From positions 41,286 through 105,285 of the forward strand of contig CAVQUX010000012.1 in NCBI GenBank assembly GCA_963716925.1: 64,000 nt of DNA. Reading direction: 5' to 3'. Numbering within the stretch: the first letter of the stretch is position 1; every line of letters begins with the position of its first letter. The notes beneath the pieces are model-generated. The model searched no databases. It was not told the DNA's origin and worked only from the letters and a program-made list of their open reading frames with translations. The position numbers and the translations under genes were made by a program. This DNA is from DAISKN01 sp963716925. GTDB lineage: Bacteria; Acidobacteriota; Vicinamibacteria; Marinacidobacterales; SMYC01. Shown here one piece after another: positions 21,001 through 30,971 of this stretch.

Positions 21001-21789
21001 TCAAACTCCATGGTTGACGGTCGAACGCTCGAGATCCAGAACGATTTCGCGAACCCGCTCCAGGTCCGCTTCGGTGTCGACGGCGACGAACGGATGCTCG
21101 GTCTCGCCCATGCGAATCGGAACTCCGTGCTCCATCGCCCGCAGCTGCTCGAGGCTCTCCGCAATCTCCAGCGCCGTGGGCGGCAGAGCAGAAAGCGACA
21201 GCAGCCTCTCTCTAGGATAGACATAAAGCCCGATGTGCTTGAAATGGATGTTCGGCGGAAGAGGCGCGTCTTCCATGAGCGGGGAGCCGGGAATGTGCGG
21301 GGAGCCGGGCCAGGGAATGGGGGAGCGCGAGAAGTAGAGCGCGAACCCGCGAAGGTCGGTCACGACCTTCACCACGTTCGGGTCGAGGAGGCTCGCCCGA
21401 TCGGAGATCGCCTGGCGGAGCGACACGATGGCGGCCGGGCTCCGTTCCGCGAGAAGAATCGCATCGTCGACGGCGTCGGGCGCGACCAGAGGCTCATCGC
21501 CCTGAACGTTCACCACGAGATCGAATTCCAGATCGCGCACCGCTTCGGCGATTCGATCGCTTCCGCTCGGGTGGGCGGACGAGGTCATCACCGCCTTGCC
21601 GCCGAATCCGGCGACGGCGTCGAGGATTCGCTCATCGTCGGTCGCGACCAGGATTTCATCGAGACGGCTCGCCCGGCTGACGCGCTCGTATACCCTCTGG
21701 ATCATGGTTTTCCCATGAATTTCTGCGAGGGGTTTTCCGGGGAGACGTTTCGAGCGGTAGCGGGCCGGGATGACCGCGATCGTCCGCAT
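21001..21789 (-). CDS. kdsB: 3-deoxy-manno-octulosonate cytidylyltransferase
   Basis: Activates Kdo as CMP-Kdo for transfer to lipid A. The 262 residues have AVIPARYRSKRLPGKPLAEI at the start, EILVATDDERILDAV, MTSSAHPSGSDRIAEAV, LVVNVQGDEPLV and YFSRSPIPW, all KdsB signatures, then HIGLYVYPRERLL. First gene of the operon, 69 bases behind the repeat R3 and served by the promoter at 21831-21859. Followed by pyrG after 6 bases. Confidence 0.96.
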   Translation of the reverse strand: MRTIAVIPARYRSKRLPGKPLAEIHGKTMIQRVYERVSRASRLDEILVATDDERILDAVAGFGGKAVMTSSAHPSGSDRIAEAVRDLEFDLVVNVQGDEPLVAPDAVDDAILLAERSPAAIVSLRQAISDRASLLDPNVVKVVTDLRGFALYFSRSPIPWPGSPHIPGSPLMEDAPLPPNIHFKHIGLYVYPRERLLSLSALPPTALEIAESLEQLRAMEHGVPIRMGETEHPFVAVDTEADLERVREIVLDLERSTVNHGV

Positions 21790-21830
21790 TCAGCCGTTCG
21801 TTCCCATGTTCTTCAAGAACGGTACGAGAG

Positions 21831-21859
21831 AGAATAGTCTTCCGCCGAGGCGCTGTCAA
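21831..21859 (-). promoter_or_regulatory. Sigma-70 promoter of the Kdo operon
   Basis: Minus strand: perfect TTGACA (21859-21854), 17-base spacer, TATTCT (21836-21831). The -35 box starts directly after the CTAAG end of repeat R3. Predicted start near 21824, leader about 35 bases before kdsB. Confidence 0.65.
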
Positions 21860-21865
21860 TCTTAG

Positions 21866-22050
21866 TTGTTCGCTCGCTTCCTCCACCCCCGCGGCTTGTC
21901 GCTTCGCGCTTCGCGCTGCGCGACGGCTGAGGGCTCCGCGCGGGGAGGATGGGCCCTTCCGCCTTCGCCCTGCGGGCTTCGGCGGGACGTCGCCGTAGCT
22001 TTGCGAAGGCGGCCGGGCCCAGCCGTGTCGCTCATTCGTTCGCTCGGATA
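21866..22050 (-). repeat. Intergenic repeat R3 between kdsB and the divergent outer-membrane gene
   Basis: On the minus strand the element ends GAAGCGAGCGAACAACTAAG at 21862-21881 and carries the core GGGCCCATCCTCCCCGCGCG (about 21937-21956). Next to it is the second module, a hairpin-like segment running from CCGCCTTCG (about 21968) through CGCCGTAGC to GCGAAGGCGG (about 22003-22012). Orientation again agrees with the gene on the CTAAG side, kdsB. Confidence 0.8.
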
Positions 22051-22073
22051 TTCCCGATGCTATAGTTGCGCCC

Positions 22074-23060
22074 GTGCTGCGTTTCTTCCTGACGGCGGCG
22101 ATCGCTGTCGGCGTCGCGAGCTCCGCCGCCCCGCAGGAGCGGTTCCTCCACTTCGGAACGAAGGCCGCGGCCATGGGCGGGGCTTTCACGGCGGTGGCGA
22201 ACGACACCACCGCTTTCTACTGGAATCCCGCGGGGTTCGCTTTCGGGCCCGTCGTTCACGGAGGCGTCCAGTGGGGCGAGTCCGAGATGAATCGCGGCGA
22301 CGGGGCGACGTTCGCGGACGGAGCCGCGGGTTTCTCGTTCGGGCTCACGTTCCTGGGGGTCGCGGGCACGTTCTCGGACCAGAGCTGGTCGCGGCCCGAG
22401 GGCGACGTTCTCTCCAGCCGGGGTCTCGAGACGTTCGACCTCTCGGTCTCGGTCCTGCATTCGCTTCCGATCGACGACCTGGTGATCGCGGGTAACGTTC
22501 ATTACTTGAGAGGGGAGAGCCACGAGCTCTTCGAGTCGATGGCGGCGCTCTCGCCCGGAGCGGGGACGCCCTCCGCCATCCGCGATCGCGTGATGGCTAC
22601 GGAAGGCGAGGAGAGCTCGACCGCCAGCGTGGATCTCGGAGCGCTCTACCAGCCCCGGGACTGGCTGCGGCTCGGGCTCATGTGGCGCAGGCTTTTCGAG
22701 CCCGCATTCCCCTTGCCTTCGGGAGAAGAGATCGCCCTCCCGCGGCACGGACGCGCGGGGGTCGCGTTCTTCCTTCCCCAGGCGACCACCGTCTCTTTCG
22801 ACTTCGATCTCTCGTCTCAGGGAGGCGTCGATGAGAGCTGGCGCGAGCTCTCGCTCGGGGTGGACAAGCGCCTGTTCGAGGATATCCTGTCCCTGCGAGC
22901 CGGGGTCCGCGCCGAGACCGGGTCGGGTCGGGGCGCGAGACCGGCGTTCAGCGCCGGAGCGGGCGTGAGAGTCCGATTCCTGGTGCTGGAAGCCGCCTAC
23001 CAGGGCTCGAGCGGGGGACGCGACGAAGCCCTGTGGTTCGGTGTAACGGTCTCTCCCTGA
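22074..23060 (+). CDS. Outer-membrane beta-barrel-like protein (PorV/FadL-TraF-like)
   Basis: A 328-residue secreted protein. A signal peptide (FFLTAAIAVGVASSAAP) is followed by FGTKAAAMGGAFTAVANDTT and FYWNPAGFAFG, a signature shared by FadL/OmpP1-type and TraF/PorV-type barrels. The rest shows alternating hydrophobic strands with many Gly and aromatic residues. Start GTG 22074. It stands alone between the divergent Kdo operon and pilB. Ligand unknown; hydrophobic transport or protein anchoring are the family roles. Confidence 0.7.
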   Translation: MLRFFLTAAIAVGVASSAAPQERFLHFGTKAAAMGGAFTAVANDTTAFYWNPAGFAFGPVVHGGVQWGESEMNRGDGATFADGAAGFSFGLTFLGVAGTFSDQSWSRPEGDVLSSRGLETFDLSVSVLHSLPIDDLVIAGNVHYLRGESHELFESMAALSPGAGTPSAIRDRVMATEGEESSTASVDLGALYQPRDWLRLGLMWRRLFEPAFPLPSGEEIALPRHGRAGVAFFLPQATTVSFDFDLSSQGGVDESWRELSLGVDKRLFEDILSLRAGVRAETGSGRGARPAFSAGAGVRVRFLVLEAAYQGSSGGRDEALWFGVTVSP

Positions 23061-23122
23061 CGAAATCGCTCTTCGAATCGGCGGTGGACGGCGGAAGGAT
23101 GACGGGCCGCGCCCGCCCCCCT

Positions 23123-23152
23123 TGACAATATCGGGGAGTGGGCGTTACAGTT
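23123..23152 (+). promoter_or_regulatory. Sigma-70 promoter upstream of pilB
   Basis: TTGACA (23123-23128), 18-base spacer, TACAGT (23147-23152, four of six). Start near 23159, leader about 65 bases before the pilB ATG. Only obvious promoter before the pilB-T-C-S-R run. Confidence 0.6.
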
Positions 23153-23224
23153 GTTGAACACGGAAATCCACTGTGATCACTAAGATTTAAGCCCGGTCGA
23201 GTCTACAGCCCGCGGAGTGGTTGG

Positions 23225-24946
23225 ATGCCAATAAAGCTCGGCGAGCTGCTGGTGAAAGAGAATCTCATCACCCCCCAGCAGCTCCAGGAAGCATTGCAGT
23301 ACCAGAAGCAGCATGGCGGGAAGCTTGGTTTCAATCTCGTCAAGCTGGGGTTCGTAAAGGACGAGGAGATCACCCAGCTGCTGTCGCGGCAGTACGGAGT
23401 ACCCTCCATCAACCTCGCGCGGTTCGAGATCGATCCCTCGGTGATCAAGCTCGTCCCCGCGGAAACGGCTCAGAAGTATCAGATCATCCCTCTGTCGAGG
23501 GCGGGCGCCAACCTCACCATCGCCATGGTCGACCCCACCAACGTTTTCGCAATGGACGACATCAAGTTCATGACGGGCTACAACGTCGAGCCGGTGGTGG
23601 CCTCCGAGACCGCCATCATGGAGTCGATCGAGAAATACTACGGCTCCGTCCACTCCCTCCAGATCAAGGAAGAGATGGACAAGCTGGTCGAGACCGACGA
23701 CTTCAACGAGGACGTGGAGGTCCTGGAAGAGGGCGACGACATCGATCTCGTCGAGTTGGAGAAGGGGAGCGAGGAAGCTCCGGTCGTCAAGCTCTGCAAC
23801 CTCGTCCTCACCGATGCTCTCCGCCGTGGGGCGAGCGACATCCACATCGAGCCCTACGAGCGAGAGTTCCGCGTGCGGTTCCGGATCGACGGTATCCTCT
23901 ACGTGGTGATGAACCCGCCGATGAAGCTTCGCGACGCGATCATCTCGCGCATCAAGATCATGGCGAAGCTCGACATCTCCGAGCGCCGGCTCCCCCAGGA
24001 CGGCCGCATCAAGATCCGGATGAACAACCAGGGGAAGCTGCGCGAGCTCGACTACCGGGTTTCGACGCTTCCGACGCTTTTCGGAGAGAAAGTGGTTCTG
24101 CGGCTGCTCGACAAAGAGAACCTGATGCTCGACATGACGAAGCTCGGGTTCGAGGTGAGCTCGCTCAAGAAGTTCGAGGAAGCGATCTTCAAGCCCTGGG
24201 GAATGGCCCTGGTGACCGGACCGACGGGAAGCGGCAAGACCAACACCCTGTACTCGGCCATCAGCCAGCTCAATACTCCCGAGACCAACATCATGACGGC
24301 GGAAGATCCGGTGGAGTTCAACCTCGCCGGGGTCAATCAGGTCCAGATGAAGGAGTCGATCGGGCTCAACTTCGCGGCGGCGCTCCGGTCGTTCCTGAGG
24401 CAGGATCCGAACATCATCCTGGTGGGAGAGATACGGGACTTCGAGACAGCGGAGATCGCGGTAAAGGCGGCGCTCACCGGCCACCTGGTCCTCTCGACCC
24501 TCCATACCAACGATGCCCCCTCCACCATCAATCGTTTGATGAACATGGGCATCGAGCCGTTCCTCGTCGCCACTTCCGTCCATCTCATCTGCGCTCAGCG
24601 TCTGGTGCGCCGGATCTGCAAGGAGTGCAAGACCCCGATCGAAGTGCCCGCTCAGGGTTTCATCGACGCAGGATTCACTCCGGAAGAGGCGAGAGACGTC
24701 ACAGCCTACAAGGGCCGAGGCTGCAGCAACTGCAACAACACCGGCTACAAGGGCCGGGTGGGACTGTACGAAGTTCTGGAGCTCACCGACGAGATCCGGC
24801 AGCTGGTCCTCGAAGGCGCCTCGGCGATCGAGCTCAAGCAGAGGGCGGTCGAGGACGGCATGGTCTCGCTGCGGCGGAGCGGTCTCACCAAGGTACGAGA
24901 CGGACTCACGACCCTGGAAGAGGTCGTACGCGAGACAGTGAAATAG
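23225..24946 (+). CDS. pilB: Type IV pilus extension ATPase PilB
   Basis: Hexameric cytoplasmic motor for pilus assembly. The 573 residues have the N-terminal MshEN/T2SSE-N domain (about 1-150, LGELLVKENLITPQQLQEAL), N2D with ASDIHIEPYEREFRVRFRID near 214, Walker A GPTGSGKTNTLYS near 334, the Asp box ILVGEIRDFETAE, the His box GHLVLSTLHTNDAPSTINRL, and a tetracysteine metal site (CKEC then CSNC, about 465-505). Start ATG 23225. pilT follows after about 120 bases. Confidence 0.97.
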   Translation: MPIKLGELLVKENLITPQQLQEALQYQKQHGGKLGFNLVKLGFVKDEEITQLLSRQYGVPSINLARFEIDPSVIKLVPAETAQKYQIIPLSRAGANLTIAMVDPTNVFAMDDIKFMTGYNVEPVVASETAIMESIEKYYGSVHSLQIKEEMDKLVETDDFNEDVEVLEEGDDIDLVELEKGSEEAPVVKLCNLVLTDALRRGASDIHIEPYEREFRVRFRIDGILYVVMNPPMKLRDAIISRIKIMAKLDISERRLPQDGRIKIRMNNQGKLRELDYRVSTLPTLFGEKVVLRLLDKENLMLDMTKLGFEVSSLKKFEEAIFKPWGMALVTGPTGSGKTNTLYSAISQLNTPETNIMTAEDPVEFNLAGVNQVQMKESIGLNFAAALRSFLRQDPNIILVGEIRDFETAEIAVKAALTGHLVLSTLHTNDAPSTINRLMNMGIEPFLVATSVHLICAQRLVRRICKECKTPIEVPAQGFIDAGFTPEEARDVTAYKGRGCSNCNNTGYKGRVGLYEVLELTDEIRQLVLEGASAIELKQRAVEDGMVSLRRSGLTKVRDGLTTLEEVVRETVK

Positions 24947-24999
24947 AGACGTGAGCCCAGTGCGAATTCTTCCAACTCCCACAAGTCGCCAGATCGACC

Positions 25000-25058
25000 C
25001 GCCTTCGCGAAGCTTCGGCGGGTCCGCCGTAGCCCAACGGGCGAAGGCGGAAGCGAGG
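25000..25058 (+). repeat. Intergenic repeat R4 (hairpin module only) before pilT
   Basis: Between pilB and pilT. It runs CCGCCTTCGC ... CTTCGGCGGG ... CGCCGTAGC ... GCGAAGGCGG, so its ends can pair, and it matches the second module of R3 (21968-22012) and partly R2. It lacks the GGGCCCATCCTCCCC core. It ends about 14 bases before the pilT start. Confidence 0.65.
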
Positions 25059-25065
25059 ATTTTCC

Positions 25066-26214
<1,149 letters not shown>

Positions 26215-26300
26215 GCCCGATGGACCCGATGAGAATGCGAACCGAGTTTCCCGAAACATACTTAGAGCGCGCTGTCTCCTAGCGACAAGGAGGAGAATTC

Positions 26301-27503
26301 ATGCCGGCCTACGTATTCAAAGGCAAGACGCGAAGCGGCGCGGCGGCGTCAGGGGAGAGGAACGCGGACTCCAAGGACGCGGTCATCGCCATGCTCCGCC
26401 GGGAGCAGATCCTCGTCACCAGCGTCAAAGAAAAGGGAAAGGAGTTCGCGCTTCCCAAGTTCGGCGGAGGCATCAAGCCGAAGGACGTCGCCATCTTCAC
26501 CCGGCAGTTCTCGGTGATGATCGACGCAGGTCTCCCCCTGGTGCAGTGTCTCGAGATCCTGGGAACTCAGAACGACAATCCCAACTTCCAGAAGGTCCTG
26601 CTGCACGTGCGCCAGGACGTGGAAGGGGGGTCGTCGCTCGCCGATGCGATGAAGAAGCATCCCAAAGTCTTCGACGATCTCTTCACCAACATGATCGCGG
26701 CCGGTGAGGCCGGAGGTATTCTCGACACCATCCTGAAGCGGCTCGCCACCTACATCGAGAAATCGGTGAAGCTGAAGTCGCAGGTGAAGTCGGCGCTGGT
26801 CTATCCGGCGGCGGTCATCTCCATCGCCGTCCTGGTGGTCGGCGTCATCCTGTGGAAAGTGATCCCGACGTTCGCGGCCCTGTTCGCCGGACTCGGGGCA
26901 CAGCTTCCGCTGCCGACGCGAATCGTCATCATGCTGTCGAACTGGCTGGTTCGGCTGATGCTCCCGCTGGTGATCGCCGCCGGCGTCGGCGCGTTCTTCC
27001 TGAAGCGCTACTACGAGACCTACAATGGGCGGCGGGTGATCGACCGGATTACGCTCCGGATGCCGGTGATCGGCATGATCCTTCGCAAGATCGCCGTCGC
27101 CCGCTTCTGCCGGACGCTCTCGACTCTCATCTCGAGCGGCGTTCCCATCCTCGATGGGCTGGAGATCACCGCCCGGACGTCGGGCAACGCCATCGTCGAG
27201 GACGCCATCATGGAGACGAGAAAGAGCGTCGAGGGCGGCCAGTCTCTCGCTGCCCCGCTCAAGCAAACGGACGTATTCCCTCCGATGGTGGTGCAGATGA
27301 TCTCCGTCGGTGAACAGACCGGCGCCCTCGACACCATGCTTTCGAAGATCGCGGATTTCTACGAAGACGAGGTCGACACCGCGGTAGCGAACCTGATGAC
27401 GCTGATGGAGCCCATCCTGATCCTCTTCCTGGGCACCGTGGTCGGCGGCATCGTGGTCTCGATGTACCTGCCCATCTTCGATCTCATCAACCAGCTGTCG
27501 TAA
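26301..27503 (+). CDS. pilC: Type IV pilus inner-membrane platform protein PilC
   Basis: Polytopic platform that couples the motors to pilin insertion. The 400 residues carry two T2SSF domains (about 66-190 and 270-392), with FTRQFSVMIDAGLPLVQCLE and ARFCRTLSTLISSGVPILDG, and three membrane segments near 168, 215 and 372. ATG 26301 has AAGGAGGAG 8 bases upstream. pilS follows 64 bases later. Confidence 0.96.
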   Translation: MPAYVFKGKTRSGAAASGERNADSKDAVIAMLRREQILVTSVKEKGKEFALPKFGGGIKPKDVAIFTRQFSVMIDAGLPLVQCLEILGTQNDNPNFQKVLLHVRQDVEGGSSLADAMKKHPKVFDDLFTNMIAAGEAGGILDTILKRLATYIEKSVKLKSQVKSALVYPAAVISIAVLVVGVILWKVIPTFAALFAGLGAQLPLPTRIVIMLSNWLVRLMLPLVIAAGVGAFFLKRYYETYNGRRVIDRITLRMPVIGMILRKIAVARFCRTLSTLISSGVPILDGLEITARTSGNAIVEDAIMETRKSVEGGQSLAAPLKQTDVFPPMVVQMISVGEQTGALDTMLSKIADFYEDEVDTAVANLMTLMEPILILFLGTVVGGIVVSMYLPIFDLINQLS

Positions 27504-27567
27504 GCGTTCGATCGCCGGGGCGCCCGCTCTCGCCCCCGGTGTCGACCGAAGGCGGCGCGCCACGGCC

Positions 27568-29244
27568 ATGCCGAAGAAGAAAGTGGACTCCGCCCGCAAG
27601 ATCGCTGACAACGCCCTGGTCTGGCTGATGGTCCTGCGGGTGGTGGTGATGACCGCCCTCCTGGGCTCCGCGGTGGTCGCCGAAGTGCTCGCCCGCCCGA
27701 GCGAGCCGGGAGAGCCGCTCTACCTCCTCATCGCCCTCACCTATCTCCTGACTCTCCTCTACGCGCTCGCCTGGCCCTTCACCACCGGCCATCGACGCGA
27801 GCTCGCCTACGCGCAGGTGGTCGGAGACCTGCTCATCATCACCGGGATCGTCCACTCGACCGGGGGAATCGAGAGCAACTTCTCCTTCCTCTATCTCATC
27901 AGCATCATTTCCGCGAGCATCATCCTCTTCGGCCGCGGCGGGCTCGTCGCCGCGACCATCGCCTCGCTTCTCTACGGGGCGTTGGTCCAGGCGCTCTACC
28001 TGGGAGCGATCCGCCCTTATCCCGCCGTGGCCCACTCGGGGACGTCGGTGCTGCCGGCGCAGGTGGTGGCCTATACCGTCTTTCTCAACGTCTTCGCGTT
28101 CTATACCGTGGCCCTTCTCACCAGCTACCTCTCGGAGAGCCTGCGGCTCGCGGGGAGAAAGCTCGAGGAGGCCTCCGACTCCCTGGCCGATCTCGAGGTC
28201 TTCAACCAGACCATCATCGACTCCATCACCTCAGGCCTCATGACCACCGACGTCGACGGCCGAATCAACTTCTTCAACGAGGCGGCCTCGAACATCCTGG
28301 TCATGGATTCGGCGCAGGCGATCGGCCAGGAGGTGACGGCGCTTCTCGGTGAAAAGGACGACTTCCTCGATCGGCTCAAGGCCAAGCTCGCGGGAAAGCG
28401 CTTCCTGAGGATGGAGGGAGCCTACTTGAACCGCCGGGGGGAGGAGATCTACCTCGGGATGAGCGTCTCGCACCTGCTGTTCGAGGGCGAGAAGAAGAGC
28501 GGGTTCCTCTTCATTTTCCAGGATCTCACGGAGATCAAGCGGCTGGAGCGCGAGGTCCGACTGAAGGAGAACCTCGCGACCATGGGGGAGATGGCCGCGG
28601 GAATGGCTCACGAGATCCGAAACCCCCTGGCTTCGATCAGCGGGTCGGTGCAGGTTCTGGCGGAGGCGGAGGAGCTCACCGAGGAGCAGAAGCGGCTCAT
28701 GGACATCATCGTCCGCGAGTCCGAGCGCCTGTCGGGGACCCTCACGGAGTTCCTCGCCTATGCGAGGCCCCCGCGGTTCGAGCCCGATCAGATCGACCTC
28801 CGGCGCGTGCTCGAGGAGACAGCGACGCTCCTCAAGCACAGCTCCGAGGTCCTCCCCGAGCACCAGATCGCGCTCGAGCTCCCCGAGACGCCGGTGATGC
28901 TCTTCGCCGACCCGAACCAGATGAAGCAGATCACCTGGAACCTCGCGAGAAACGCGCTTCAGGCCATGCCCGACGGCGGTCGACTCGAGATGGGGCTAGC
29001 GCGAAACGGCTCGGGCGGAGTGGTGATGACGTTCCGCGATCAGGGCATCGGGATCTCCGGGGGGGAGGTGCACAAGGTCTTCGAGCCCTTCTCCGGGAGC
29101 TTCAAGCGCGGAAGCGGTCTCGGCCTCGCCATCGTCTACCGCATCGTCAAGGACTACAATGGCCTGATCCAGGTGGACAGCGTCGCTTCGAAGGGCACGG
29201 TGGTCTCGGTCCACTTTCCGCTGGATCGGAGGACATTGGATTGA
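27568..29244 (+). CDS. pilS: Sensor histidine kinase PilS
   Basis: Membrane kinase that controls pilin transcription through PilR. The 558 residues have about six N-terminal membrane segments (about 18-195), a PAS domain (about 210-330, FNQTIIDSITSGLMTTDVDG), the dimerisation box MAAGMAHEIRNPLASIS with phospho-accepting His348, and the ATPase domain with NLARNALQAM, FRDQGIGISG and FSGSFKRGSGLGLAIVYRI. In Pseudomonas PilS senses pilin in the membrane. The TGA overlaps the pilR TTG. Confidence 0.94.
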   Translation: MPKKKVDSARKIADNALVWLMVLRVVVMTALLGSAVVAEVLARPSEPGEPLYLLIALTYLLTLLYALAWPFTTGHRRELAYAQVVGDLLIITGIVHSTGGIESNFSFLYLISIISASIILFGRGGLVAATIASLLYGALVQALYLGAIRPYPAVAHSGTSVLPAQVVAYTVFLNVFAFYTVALLTSYLSESLRLAGRKLEEASDSLADLEVFNQTIIDSITSGLMTTDVDGRINFFNEAASNILVMDSAQAIGQEVTALLGEKDDFLDRLKAKLAGKRFLRMEGAYLNRRGEEIYLGMSVSHLLFEGEKKSGFLFIFQDLTEIKRLEREVRLKENLATMGEMAAGMAHEIRNPLASISGSVQVLAEAEELTEEQKRLMDIIVRESERLSGTLTEFLAYARPPRFEPDQIDLRRVLEETATLLKHSSEVLPEHQIALELPETPVMLFADPNQMKQITWNLARNALQAMPDGGRLEMGLARNGSGGVVMTFRDQGIGISGGEVHKVFEPFSGSFKRGSGLGLAIVYRIVKDYNGLIQVDSVASKGTVVSVHFPLDRRTLD

Positions 29245-30626
29245 GCCGAATTCTCGTCGTCGATGACGAAGAGTCCATGCGCCAGCTCCTGGAGATCGCT
29301 CTCGGCAAGGAGGGCTATCGCCTGACGCTGGCGGAGTCGGGCCGGAAGGCCACGGAGATTTTCGATCAATCGTCCTACGACCTCGTGATCTCCGACATCA
29401 AGATGCCGGACATGAGCGGGGTCGAGGTGCTGCGGCACGTCAAGGAGACGGACCCCTCGGTTCCGGTGATCATGATAACCGCCTACGCCTCGGCGGAGAC
29501 CGCGGTCGAGGCTCTGCGCCTCGGCGCCTACGACTATCTCACCAAGCCCTTCAAGCTCGAGGAGCTGAAGGCCAATATCCGGAACGCCCTCGAGAAGGTT
29601 CGTCTCAAGCGGGAGAACGAGACCCTCAAGCGGGAGCTCAAGAAGACCCAGGGACTGGACTCGATGCTCGGCGGCAGCCAGGTGATGCTCGAGCTCTTCG
29701 AGCACATCAAGTCGGTGGCGACCACCAACAGCACCGTGCTCATCACCGGCGAGAGCGGCACGGGAAAGGAGCTCGCGGCGAAGGCCATCCACGTGAGGAG
29801 TCCGCGGGCGGCGGAGCCCTTCGTTTCCATCAACTGCGGCGCTCTCCCCGAGACCCTTCTCGAGAGCGAGCTCTTCGGACACCTGAAGGGCTCGTTCACC
29901 GGCGCCACCACCAACCACAAGGGGCTGTTCGAGGTGGCCCATAGGGGCACCATCCTCCTCGACGAGATCGCCGAGATGAGCCCAACGATGCAAGTGAAGT
30001 TCCTCCGCGTGCTGCAGGAAAAGAAAATCCGGAGGATTGGCTCGACGGAAGAGCTCGAGGTCGATGTTCGCATCCTCGCCGCGACCAACAAGGATCTCGA
30101 GCGCGCCGTCCAGGACAGGACTTTTCGCGAAGACCTGTACTATCGCCTGAACGTGATCCCCATCCACATGCCGCCGCTTCGCGAGCGTCGCGAAGACATC
30201 CCGCTTCTCGCCACCCACTTTCTGGCGAAGTCTTCGGCCTCCAGCAAGAAGAACCTCACGAAAATCTCCGAGGAAGCGATGGAGCGGCTTTCGGCTTACA
30301 ACTGGCCGGGAAACGTTCGGGAGCTCGAGAACGTGATCGAGCGGGCGGTGGCGCTCGAGACCTCGGGAGTGATCCTTCCGGAGCGCCTCTCGGACAAGGT
30401 CCGCGACTTCGGAACCGCGCCGGCGGCGGTCCCGGTGGCGGCGGTCTCGACCGACGCCTTTCCCGACGAGGGCGTCGACTTCGGCGAAAGGATCGCGAGC
30501 CTGGAAAAGACTCTTCTCGCCGGCGCCATGGAAAAGGCGGGGGGAGTGCAGACGAAGGCGGCGCGGCTCCTGAACATGAACCTCCGGTCCTTCCGCTACC
30601 TCCTTCAAAAGTACGGGCTTCGGTGA
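29241..30626 (+). CDS. pilR: Sigma-54-dependent response regulator PilR
   Basis: Activator of pilA. The 461 residues have a receiver domain (about 1-120; phosphorylation site Asp52 in ISDIKMPDM), an AAA+ domain (about 142-375; GESGTGKELAAKAIH, the sigma-54 contact loop GSFTGAT, and RGTILLDEIAEMS) and a Fis-type HTH at the end (KAARLLNMNLRSFRYLLQKY). Start is TTG 29241, inside the pilS stop region. The sigma-54 promoter and paired palindromes just downstream are its likely target. Confidence 0.95.
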   Translation: MSRILVVDDEESMRQLLEIALGKEGYRLTLAESGRKATEIFDQSSYDLVISDIKMPDMSGVEVLRHVKETDPSVPVIMITAYASAETAVEALRLGAYDYLTKPFKLEELKANIRNALEKVRLKRENETLKRELKKTQGLDSMLGGSQVMLELFEHIKSVATTNSTVLITGESGTGKELAAKAIHVRSPRAAEPFVSINCGALPETLLESELFGHLKGSFTGATTNHKGLFEVAHRGTILLDEIAEMSPTMQVKFLRVLQEKKIRRIGSTEELEVDVRILAATNKDLERAVQDRTFREDLYYRLNVIPIHMPPLRERREDIPLLATHFLAKSSASSKKNLTKISEEAMERLSAYNWPGNVRELENVIERAVALETSGVILPERLSDKVRDFGTAPAAVPVAAVSTDAFPDEGVDFGERIASLEKTLLAGAMEKAGGVQTKAARLLNMNLRSFRYLLQKYGLR

Positions 30627-30660
30627 GGCAGGCTCGACTTACACTGAAATAGCACCGGCG

Positions 30661-30699
30661 TGCCAATTAGTGGCATCGGGTCGCTGCCAAAAAATGGGA
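30661..30699 (+). promoter_or_regulatory. Paired palindromes upstream of pilA, probable PilR binding sites
   Basis: TGCCAATTAGTGGCA (30661-30675) and TGCCAAAAAATGGGA (30685-30699) share the form TGCCA-N5-TGGnA, centres 24 bases apart. They lie about 140-180 bases before the predicted pilA start, the usual range for sigma-54 activator sites. Binding by PilR is inferred. Confidence 0.5.
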
Positions 30700-30815
30700 A
30701 CCTATCAGGAATCGGTACTGTCGCGATTTCTCCACAGGGCCGCCTGGAGACCTGAGAATTGTTGATATCAAAGCACTTAACCTGTTAGACCGACAGAGCA
30801 CCGGACCCTCCCCTC

Positions 30816-30831
30816 TGGCACGTCGGTTGCT
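30816..30831 (+). promoter_or_regulatory. Sigma-54 promoter of pilA
   Basis: CTGGCACGTCGGTTGCT is a near-perfect -24/-12 element (TGGCAC at 30816-30821, TTGCT at 30827-30831). Predicted start is near 30842, with a leader of about 130 bases before the ATG at 30972. The long leader includes a Gly/Cys-rich pairing region (30940-30955), CCGAGCC/GGCTCG. Confidence 0.85.
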
Positions 30832-30971
30832 ATAAGTGCTGCCGTGGTAACTAGCTCTGCTTACCAGGATTGGCGAAGGCCCGGTTGGGGAAGTTTAGGG
30901 GTCGGAGGCAACGGGTAGGCAATTCGTCCCCGAGCCCGAAAGGCTCGAGGATCCAAGGAGAGAAGAAGCAA

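Noticed and set aside
23180..24982. 600-codon open frame on the minus strand
   Set aside because: Antisense shadow of pilB with no recognisable motif; pilB is certain.
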